64,000 nucleotides of DNA from Chlorella sorokiniana. Its lineage: Eukaryota; Chlorophyta; Trebouxiophyceae; Chlorellales; Chlorellaceae. The stretch is taken from positions 186,001 to 250,000 of the forward strand of contig CP084619.1 in assembly GCA_025917655.1 (NCBI GenBank), written 5' to 3'. A program made the position numbers and the translations under genes. Shown here one piece after another: positions 51,878-64,000 of the stretch (within the stretch, counting starts at the first letter, position 1; each line of letters starts with the position of its first letter). The notes beneath the pieces were generated by a model that worked only from the letters and a program-made list of their open reading frames with translations, had not been told where the DNA came from and searched no databases.

Positions 51878-53499
51878 TCAGCTTTGAACCCACTGGGGCT
51901 TGGTGGCCACAAACACCCAGGCATTGTCGCCAATGATTCCGTGTGCACCGTTGTGCAGGTGGTGCGTCGTCACGTTGAAGCCCAGCATGCACATCTTGTC
52001 CACGCTTTCCTTGCCAAAGATGGTGTACAGCAGCACGCCTTGCTTGTGAATGGCATCGCCCGCGTAGATGGGCGGTTGCACATGGTGCACCAGACGCCCC
52101 TCCTCCACACTGGCACGAACCTGGTCGTGCAGGTCGCTCTGCGGGCAGGCAGCCGATGTGGACTCTCATCAGCGGCGAAGGCAGCGGAAGCTAAAGGGCA
52201 CAAACAAGGTGCAAATGAGGCATTGTGCAGAGAACGGCTCTTGGCAGGGTGTGCTTGTGTGAGGCGTACCGGCGAAAAGGCACGGTGAACACGTGCGAGC
52301 CGCCCGGCTTGAGGATGCGCCGCACCTCGTGATGGGCCTGGTATGGGCTGGGCACGTGCGAGAGGACCTGCGGGACAAGTTGCCAGTTCATGAAAGGTCG
52401 ACTGCTAACCAGCTAAAGTAGGTACGGCCGACAGCATGGGCTCGGCCCCAGCATGCAAAGAGATGCCTGCATCAAGGCAGCTGGCCCACCTCGCCACTGA
52501 TGACCAGGTCAAAGCTGTTGTCTTGAAAGGACGTCTGTTGCAGGTCCTCATGCCGCACGCCTTGCACCATGGTGCCCCGGGAATCTCTGTGCTGATGAAC
52601 TCGCTGCATGGGGGCAGCCACATTGCTCCACATCAGCATACAATGGCGTGCCGGAGTGACTGAAGCTGCTGAAAATACAGCACTTACCTGCACACATATC
52701 CTGGCGCCTGATGCAGCACGTTGTGCAGCACGCCTGCGCACTGCGTGTTGTAGATTGCCAGGTCTGACTGGACAAGCTCGATAAGGCTGGCAAAGCGCCG
52801 CCCTGCCACACGCTGCACCTCGGGCAGCGCGGCCTCAGCCATCTGACGCAAGCGATTGAAGCTGCTGCATTTGGAGCACCTGCCCTCCTCTCTGCACGTG
52901 CACCAACAGGTGTAAATGATGAAGAACGACCCTGAGCAGCTAGTGAAACATTAAGCAGAACCACATGGTCGCTGCCCACCTAAGGTTCTTGTTGGGAAAG
53001 CGGATAACCTGGTCGTGCGCGCCGCACACGGGGCAGAACACATGCCGCAGCGCTCGGCTCTCACTGACCATGTGCTCATACTGCGTGGGCCAGCCGTCCC
53101 TCTCCACTGCTCGATCAAATGTTATTGACTGCAAGGTCAACAAGCAGCAGAGAGAGGTCTGAATGTGCAAGAGGAGAGGCTTCTTGCAGATCACACCTTA
53201 CTGCAACAAAAAACAACCCAGAACATGAACCAGTGCAACCTTGCCTCTTGAGCAGTTTCCCAGCTGCACATTTCGTTTGGCTGCAACGGTCGCCGGCTGC
53301 TCCCGCCACCCAGCACCAGCGCTCCGTAACTGCCGTCGTCATCAAAGCCCTCTAGAATCTGAGCGCGCTCATGGGGCACGGGGCTGCCTTTACCGCCCTC
53401 TCTAAGAAGAACGTACAGAATAAATAACACTAGTGCCCCAACAACCAAACTTCGAACAAGACTTGTTTTCGGTGCCAGCAGGGGGCCCTGTCGCGGCAT
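51878..53499 (-). CDS. Membrane-anchored SAM methyltransferase, copy 2
   Basis: Exons, 5' to 3': 53245-53499, 52980-53128, 52688-52891, 52490-52603, 52270-52367, 51878-52138; about 360 residues. Layout matches copy 1: signal anchor (SLVVGALVLFILYVLL), CPVCG, EEGRCSKCSSFNRLRQ, LAIYNTQCAGVLHNVL, RHEDLQQTSF, SHVPSPYQAHHEV, LKPGGSHVFTVPF, then MLGFNVTTHHLHNGAHG and the end FVATKPQWVQS. All five introns sit at the same place as in copy 1 and the third exon is 204 bp in both. The first exons are unrelated apart from the anchor. The first intron starts with GC (53244). Exons 4 and 5 are each one base shorter than expected from copy 1, at CCCC (52575-52578) and AAAA (52275-52278). Confidence 0.75.
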
Positions 53500-53950
53500 T
53501 TCCAGCTCCTCAGTTCATTAAATTTTGCATATACCAATTACCGTCTCGCGAGGTGCGCCCAGCTACAGGGGTGCCGCACTGTACTGTACCGTCTGCAGGG
53601 CATGAAGCCACATACAGTTCCCAAACCTTGCGAATACAGTGAGACGGCCATGAAAGCTAGCCCCACGTCTTTCTGACGCTGCTGTCGCTACCCCTTCGCA
53701 GCGCGACTGAAACAAGGCCTGGGTTGGGCCGAGAAACATGAGCTTTTTGGACGCACGAGAACATGGTGATGCTTGAACCGCTTTTTTGTTCCGGCTGAAG
53801 CAGCGGACAACGCTTCTGCCACTGCTTGCCGCGCTCCTGCGCTCCAAATACCACGGTTCTTGTCATTTGGTGCTCAAGGATACGTTTGATGCAGCAAACT
53901 CGCTTGTCTCCGCCACATCGTCACCCCTTGCTGCCGCCTGCCCCCCGCAG
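53500..53950. other. Divergent promoter region; unresolved first exon of SF3A2
   Basis: About 450 bp between copy 2 of the methyltransferase (-) and the first clear SF3A2 exon (+). The initiating exon of SF3A2 should lie here but I could not identify it. Confidence 0.4.
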
Positions 53951-55568
53951 GCTCCAAGCCTGGCAGCGGCTTCGTGTCACAGCAGCAGGAGGTGGGTTCG
54001 AGCCCACAAGAGCAGAGAACATGGAGAAGCTACAGTGTCCACTCATTGTGATGAGGTGCTGCATCGCCTGTGCCCTGTAGGCTGTTGACCGCCGAGAGCG
54101 GCTGCGGCGCCTGGCGCTGGAAACGATCGACCTTTCAAAGGACCCCTACTTTATGCGAAACCATCTCGGGCAGGTATGTTGCAGGCTGCCAAGATACATG
54201 CGGGCACGGTGGTGCATGTGTCGTCAAGTTTACTGGTCGATAATGGCACCTTCTCCACTGGCCGCTCAACCAGGTGTAAACCATCCTTGCTGCAGTATGA
54301 ATGCCGCTTATGTTTGACTCTGCACACAAATGAGGGCAACTACCTAGCGCATACGCAAGGCGAGCGAGGCTGCATTATAATGCGCAGCTATCATATGCGG
54401 ATCGGATGCAAATATTGCCAATGCTGCTTTCTGCCCGAAACCCTGTCGCTTGCTTCTGCACCTGTTTCCTCCGCAGGAAAGCGGCATCAGCAAAACCTAG
54501 CAAAGCGTGCGGCACGTGAAGCAGCGGAGAAGCCGGTGGCACCCGCACCGCAGCGACGCGTGGCCATCAAGAAGACGGTCCGTATTGGGCGGCCCGGCTA
54601 CCGCGTGACCAAGCAGTTTGACCACGACACAGGCGCACGCGGCCTGCTCTTCCAGGTGCTGCTGCTACATCACAAGCTGCCCTGATGCTGTGTTCCTGCA
54701 GCCGCAAGCACTCTGCATTGTCACTCTCCTCAGGCTTGTGTTTGTGTTTTTTTTTTTTTTTTTGGGGTGGTGGTGGTGGGGGGGGCTCTCAGACCAGCTT
54801 TCTATTTTTCCTGTTCATTGCTGGCCTCAGAGGAGGCTGCTTGCCACACCCACCACGCTGGCCCCACCATCTCCATTGCTGCTGTTTTCCAGATTGAGTA
54901 CCCAGAGATAGAGGAGGGCAGCAAGCCACGCCACCGCGTCATGTCTTCATACGAGCAGCGCAAGGAGCCATGGAGCAAGGATTGGCAGTACTTGCTGTTT
55001 GCCGCGGAGCCCTATGTGAGACCGCCAGGCTGCTGCAGAGAGCTGGAACGTGATCAGTCATTCTGCTTGTCGTCCCCAGGCCTCCTAAGGAAGAATGCTG
55101 GCTTATGTCTCTTCCTTCACTTCTTCTTTTCTTCCAGGAGATCATTGCCTTCAAGATCCCCAGCCTGGAGGTGGAGAAGCACCCGGAGAAGCTGTTCACG
55201 CACTGGTGGGGCAGGGGGCCTGGCTCTGTTAGGAAGGGACAGGGCTTGCATTCGTGCCAAGAATACGCCTCCTCTGCCTGGAAGCGGCCCCTGGCAGAGG
55301 GGGAGGCCGATGGCCCGTCGCTCTAGTCTTCGCTTGTATCGTCACGGTCTGCTAGGCCGAAGTGAGCGTGTGCTGAGGGCTGGCTGTCCTCCCTTCGACC
55401 CGCAGGGACCCGGACAACAAAGTCTACTCGCTGCAGCTGCCCTTCAAGCCGCCGCAAGCGCCAGCGGGGCCCCAGGGGAATGCACGCGGCCTGCCGCCGC
55501 CCCCCACAGATGCTGTCCCATGGCGGCCCCCCACCGATGGGGGCCCACCGCCCTACCGGCCTATGTAA
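53951..55568 (+). CDS. SF3A2: Splicing factor 3A subunit 2 (SF3a66/PRP11); first exon not found
   Basis: Exons seen: 53951-53991, 54081-54173, 54296-54359, 54477-54655, 54893-55015, 55138-55205, 55406-55568; about 243 residues plus a missing start. The protein bridges the U2 snRNP SF3a trimer. Marks are SKPGSGFVS (compare KTGSGG of human), DRRERLRRLALETIDLSKDP, the zinc finger YECRLCLTLHTNEGNYLAHT with KRHQQNLAKRAAREA, IGRPGYRVTKQ, and EPYEIIAFKIPSLEVEK. The intron at 54360 starts with GC. The C-terminal tail is a short proline-rich stretch of about 40 residues, without the long repeats of the animal protein, more like plants and fungi. The first visible exon begins with two bases of a split codon, so an initiating exon is upstream. 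Confidence 0.92.
54750..54786 (+). repeat. T-run followed by G-rich run in an SF3A2 intron
   Basis: A run of about 17 T is followed directly by GGGGTGGTGGTGG and seven further G. Confidence 0.7.
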
Positions 55569-55770
55569 GGGCATACGCTTCACCAAGTCACTATTTTACA
55601 CCGCTTTCTGCGGAATGCCGCACATCATGGTGTCTGTAAAGTATGGTACCTGTTTGTAGCATTTGTGTCTGGATGGAGTAGTGGAGTGTCAACTAAGAAC
55701 TCTGGCAAAACGTTGAAAACGGGTGGGTAGTGTGCAATTCAAAGTAGGAAACTGGTGATCGAAGGTGGCC

Positions 55771-57906
55771 TTACTGAATGGCTGTCATGCCACGCAGGCC
55801 TCGCCGCGTCTGCCGCCCGGCAGGGCTGGCAACCTTGCCTGTCGTGCCTGCCTTGAGTTTCTTACCAGCAGCCACCAGGGTGGCCTGCTTGGTGCGCTTC
55901 CTTGTCTGCTGCTGCTGCAGCTGCCCCGCAGGCTCGCTTGCTGCCAGCGCACGACGACGGCTGCCACGCTGGAGTACCTCCGGGGCCGCCTCCGGCTGCA
56001 GCAGCTGCTCCTGCACGGCTGCCGGCTCCCCTGCTGGCTCTTGCACGATTGCTGTTCCCTGGGGGCCAGCACCTTTGAGGGGCCGGCCGCCGCCTCCTCC
56101 ACCTCCTTCTTGAGTTCAGCTGCAATGATGCCGTGAACAGCATGGACATACACACACTTGTCAGTCAGGTGAAGCAGTCATGCTTGCAGCGCAACCAATT
56201 AATGCACCATCCATCGAGCTGCCATGCTGCCTGTTGCGCCAATCTGCCTGAGCGCTTCGCACCTGCCAGCGTGGGTGGGCAGAGGCCGCGCTGCAGCGCC
56301 AGCGACTTGGCGGCGTCGCTCAAGTTGTTGAGCACCAAGTAGTGGGCCACAGACGTGTAGCCTGCGGCAGCAGGGGTCAAGAGGCGACGGTTGATTGTAC
56401 AGGTCCCCATGAAATGAGTACAAGCAGTCCCCTTATACAAATGAGGCTGAGGAGCGGGATGAATTGATAGGCTGTCGGTCTGGGATTGGAAGATGTGAAG
56501 CTGCATAAGAACTGGTGTTGGCCCGCCCGCCAAGAACCTCTCCTCACCTTCAGCGATGGCGTGGCGATAGAGGGTGCCAGTTGGCGCCCAGCCACGCTTG
56601 GAGCGGTGGAACGAGCAGTTGCAGATGTCGCGGCACAGCGGGCACAGCCAATCTGCATGTGGCGAAGCGGGCAGGCAGGCAGCAGGCAAGCGCTCGGCTC
56701 ACGCGCCCATGCATCGTTTACGGTGCCGAGGCTACGTTGGCCCCAAGCTCACAGCAACCCCAAGTGTCTGCATGCATGCACATTGGCTAACAGCATCCCA
56801 CCTGGGTTGGACACGGCCTCATCCACGTTCTCACCATACCGCATAAACAGGCAATCGCCGCACAGCACACCCTACAAGGAACGAGGGAGGGCACAAGGGT
56901 TGAAGGCAGGCAAGGGGTGCACTACTAAGCAGAATGCCATGCATGTGAGGAAGAAGCTGAGCAACTCTGGCATCCCTCCGGGGTCACCTGTAGCGAGCCG
57001 CAGCCGGAGCAGGATGTGCGCTTGCCCAGAGTCTTCTGGCGGCACTGGTGGCAGGTGAGGCCGTTGACCTTGTCGTAGATGCGGTTGCCAGCAGCATCAT
57101 AGCCATCAACAAACAGTTCCCTGCTCATTTTGGTCAACAGGGCAGTAGACCAAACCTTAAAAACGGAAAGATGCAGAGGCTAGACAAGCGCGCCCGGGAT
57201 TTGGGGAAAGGTCGATGAAAATCAGGTTAAAAGCGGGGCGACAGCTGGGGCCGCGCACCACTCCTGCTGGTGCGAGCCCAGGGCATCCAGGTGCTCCACC
57301 CCGTAAATCTCCTCTGTGACGTTCTCTGCACAACAGACAGCGGTGATTATGAGCAGCAGTTTTGGAGATGCGCGCATGCGAGGCAGGCTAAAGTAGCGGT
57401 TGGGGCCTAAGCTCACCGCGCATGAGACGCCGGTCGCGGCCGCCGCCACGCTCATCGCCGTCCGCCAGCGACAGCAGCCGGGCATTCTCATTGTAGTTGG
57501 GTGCGTCGATGCCTGCCACGCGCTCGGACCTGCACAGACAGACAGGCAGGCGGCGAGGAAAATACTGGGCAAGGTGGTGCAATCTAAAAGATGGACCAAC
57601 AGTCAAAAGCAGCAACAGCACAAGATGCGGGCTGGCCAGCCACCCATTATGCCTGCGCATGCGCAACTTTGTGTAACGGGCAGCTGTCATTCACATTCAC
57701 CTGCGCACACGCCCTGCAGGCAGCTCGCCAGCGGCGCGTCTCGCTGCTGCGGATGCCTTGCGCGGCTTGGCTGGCGCTTGGCGGCTGGCCGCTGCCTGGG
57801 ATGTTGCGATATCCTTCACGGTCTGAGACAGTCCGATTTGCGCCAAGCGCTCCTGGTTGGCGCGTATGCGCGCCTGGCGCTCAAGCTCAAGGGCAGACAG
57901 TGACAT
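55771..57906 (-). CDS. CDCA7-like protein with zf-4CXXC_R1 domain
   Basis: Exons, 5' to 3': 57701-57906, 57417-57529, 57259-57325, 56988-57120, 56802-56871, 56548-56652, 56263-56361, 55771-56119; about 380 residues. The zinc domain reads GLTCHQCRQKT, CSGCGS, LCGDCLFMRYGE, WLCPLCRDICNCSFHR and GWAPTGTLYRHAIAEGYTSV. This is the PF10497 domain of CDCA7, which in animals recruits the remodeller HELLS to hemimethylated or heterochromatic DNA. Eleven cysteines are usual; here the last position (CNCSxC) is His, which could still bind zinc. The N-terminus is a short helix plus an acidic linker. The C-terminus is Gln/Ala-rich and ends in a basic segment. In the last exon the frame slips at a G5 run (56061-56065). 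Confidence 0.82.
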
Positions 57907-58158
57907 AGCGGGACTGAGAAGGAAACAGGCGGAAGGGATTTCAGGCAGCAACGATCAGCTAGCTGAAATTGGCTCGGATGACCTGCGGGACTGCGCCAAA
58001 GAATCAGAAGTTGGCAGTTCAAATGACAAGCTGTACTGCGGGGAGCATGCATCGCCCTCGCATCGTGACTGAACTTCTTTTTCTAAAACGTCAATTTCAT
58101 TTGAGTTTCATGTGCTTCAATCTCTTCATAACTCTCTGCCGCCTGCAGTTCCGGAGCA

Positions 58159-60007
58159 ATGCCTTACCTCCTGGGCCGAAGTGAGTGTTCGTGCATGCTA
58201 AGACGTTTTCGACGTTTGTTTCGTACTTACCGTTGCAAAAGTTCGGGGCTCAAAGTTCGACATGTGTTATGGCGCTCTTGCGGTCGGCACCGCTCTGAAA
58301 GAGTCTTCGTACTGGACATGCAGAATACATCCCGTATGCGGTCCACGTCGAAGACATCGGCTTGCCGCTTCACACCCACACCACGGCAGTGGCGGCACCA
58401 CCGCAAGCGGCAGCGGAACTGAAAGCACCAGTGCTGCTGCGAATGCTAGCAAGCGCCGCCGCAACGACTGAATCGGCAGGGTCGTTCTCGACAGCGGCCG
58501 TCTGAGGAAGATCTTCGACAGGTGGGTGGTAGCCTGACACCACAGATGCCGATCCGCTGCAGGTTTGCCACAGAATCCGCAGTTGTGTGCTCAGATTGGC
58601 TGGCTTGAATGGGACCCCTCCCCTTGCGCAGCGTGATGGCGGGGCGCTGAGGCTGCCTCCTACCGCTTTGGAGGAGCTTGCTGCTGCGCGTGACAGCGCG
58701 GAGGCAGAGGACTCTTATGCTGCTGCAGCCCCAGCAACTGCCCAGGCAGGTGCCGCTCTCCAACGCAGCGGCCCCGCACCGACTCTGGGGCCTGGAGCTG
58801 ACGTTGTGGAAGCAGACGAGATCCTTCTGGAGGGTCAGCAGCAGGAGGCTTTGTCGCGGCCACAGGAGCCGCCGTCAGAGATCAGCAGGTAGGCAGTGCT
58901 ACTCGCTTGCGGCGGTATGACGCGTAGGTCCCACATCTTGCAGAGAGACCCTTCGCCACGCACCCTTTCCGCCCGCGTGCAGGCAGTCCCAGGCGCTACT
59001 GGCCATCATGCAGGCAGGGGAGCAGTTGGAGGAGGTGATAGCCGAGCGGCGGGGCGACATTGACGCCACCTGCTGGAGCTGCTGGCACGCCGCATGCGCG
59101 CAGCAGAGGAGCTGGAGCGCAGCTCGGAGGTGCTGCAGGGCCTGCAGTTGCTGTATCGACGGTGAGCGCAGCTTTGCTGGGCGTTCCGACCGTGCAGGAT
59201 CTTGCAAGCGTCGACAACGGCGGACAGTCAGCTGCTGACCATGCTTGTTCTGCCGTCGTTGGCATGGCCCTCTGGACGCACGCATGCATGAGTGGAGGGA
59301 ATATTGAGTTGTGTTGATTTACTTGCTTGGATTTGCAGTTGATTGCTGGACCACGGCTTGTCTTTCCCTGTGCGGTCCCTGTGCGGTGCAGGCTCAAGGC
59401 AGAGTTGGACAGGCAGCAGGCCTCCCGGCCCTTCGTCTCCTTGACGACGTCATGCAATTACTCGACCCAGGCGAAGGTGGGGGCTGCAGCAACCTGCAGG
59501 CTGCCACCGTAGCCACAACCAGCTGACACGCCACCTGGATGCTTGACTGGCAACCCTGTTCACTGCTTTGGCTGCAGATGAAGCAGACGTACCGTCACAG
59601 GCATCAGTGGAGCGGCAGGCGGCTGCCACGGCGCGCCTGCGAGCCGCCTTCACAGGCGGAGTGGCAGAAGGCGTGGATGTCATGACGCTGGCGGCACAGC
59701 TTAGCAGCCAGGGGGTGCCAAGCTGGCGGATGAGCTGGTGGCTGACCCGGTGGACCCCACGGCCTTCCTGGCGGAGGCCACTGAGCTGCTTGACCGTGTG
59801 CAGCAGCAGCAGAGCCAGCTGGAGGCCTTCCTGCAGGCCCAGCAGGCTGACAACGGGGACCAGGCAGACGCAGGCTCGGCCAAAGAGCAGGAGGCCGTGC
59901 AAGCCGCGCTGCAGGCCGAGCAGCTGCTTGAGCAGCGGCAAGCTGCGGCTGCACTTGTGCAGGAAAGCATACAGCTTGCTCAGCAAGTGATGCGGTCTAT
60001 GGTTTGA
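58159..60007 (+). CDS. Unrecognised coiled-coil protein gene (model tentative)
   Basis: I do not recognise this gene. A short first exon MPYLLGR (58159-about 58179) may be joined to a segment KFDMCYGALAVGTALKE and a Ser/Gly-rich stretch ending near 58521. Clearer are exons up to 58888, 58983-59161, 59392-59476 and 59578-60007. They encode a long helical protein: PPTALEELAAARDSAEAED, MQAGEQLEEVIAERRGDID, EELERSSEVLQGLQLLYRR, EADVPSQASVERQAAATA, DPTAFLAEATELLDRVQQQQ, and an Ala/Gln/Glu-rich end. One-base slips appear at 59072-59074, about 59435 and 59709-59713, all at C or G runs. The part before 58560 may be a separate gene. No function is assigned. Confidence 0.4.
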
Positions 60008-60182
60008 ATATGAGCGCACTGGACCTAGACTCTGTTCAAAGCAAAGCCAACATCATAACAAGGAAGAAAATTGAACAGCAAACCATGCACAAACATCAAA
60101 ATTGGCATCAAGTAGGCATAAGAGCAAGGCAGTAACACATTGAAGACATTGAACGCTGCCCGACAGAGCTAGCAAAAACAGA

Positions 60183-64000
<3,818 letters not shown>

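Noticed and set aside
53988-54006. GTGGGTTCGAGCCCAC looks like a tRNA T-arm
   Set aside because: No matching acceptor, D or anticodon arm upstream. It overlaps the end of an SF3A2 exon and the following intron.
58522-58562. Possible 41-bp intron in the coiled-coil gene
   Set aside because: Borders are GT-AG, but 41 bp is about half the shortest convincing intron here, so I did not use it as a firm junction.

Overview
This is eukaryotic nuclear DNA, most likely from a green alga of the Chlorella-like Trebouxiophyceae. The evidence is GC-rich coding sequence, many short introns (mostly about 80-350 bp) with CAG acceptors, densely packed genes on both strands, and proteins of plant/algal type (mTERF, CDCA7-type zinc finger, plant-like SEC63 tail). 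The lineage is an inference; eukaryotic nuclear origin is certain from the genes. No mobile element, virus, CRISPR array or RNA gene was found. I see no novel multi-gene system, but several genes are unusual in ways listed in the findings.

Layout. 1-435: 3' end of SEC63/ERdj2. 686-5320: secretory glycosyltransferase block, with an inverted broken GT29-like copy, a GT29-like protein, a DUF616 (TOD1/MUCI70-type) protein and a GT77/PF03407-like protein. 5561-6820: succinate dehydrogenase SDH3. 6977-7990 (-): small, probably organellar protein of unknown function. 8404-13297: threonyl-tRNA synthetase. 13628-14618: RBX1-like RING protein. 14901-16602: pinin. 16987-21237 (-): Pol III subunit RPC3. 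21819-23278: Golgi-type sulfotransferase. 23521-29917 (-): CTR9. 30396-33744: SF3A3. 34385-37027 (-): mTERF protein. 37632-44972: Pol III subunit RPC2. 45491-49609: SEC14 protein with a long tail and a CaaX-like end. 49999-51524 and 51878-53499 (-): tandem membrane-anchored methyltransferases. 53951-55568: SF3A2. 55771-57906 (-): CDCA7-like zf-4CXXC_R1 protein. 58159-60007: unknown coiled-coil gene. 60183-64000 (-): DYRK kinase, cut by the window end.

Functional themes are RNA polymerase III (RPC2, RPC3), splicing (SF3A2, SF3A3, pinin), transcription elongation (CTR9) and secretory-pathway glycan modification (three glycosyltransferases, a sulfotransferase, two methyltransferases). Co-location looks like ordinary eukaryotic gene packing except for the glycosyltransferase block and the methyltransferase tandem.

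Two window-wide properties matter to any reader. (1) About 11% of the introns I could place begin with GC rather than GT. (2) More than 20 conserved exons lose frame by exactly one base, nearly always at a short homopolymer. Comparison of the two methyltransferase paralogues shows exons one base short, so I treat these as probable base-calling/assembly contractions and not as pseudogenes. Exon coordinates are my own splice calls from reading phase and protein homology.
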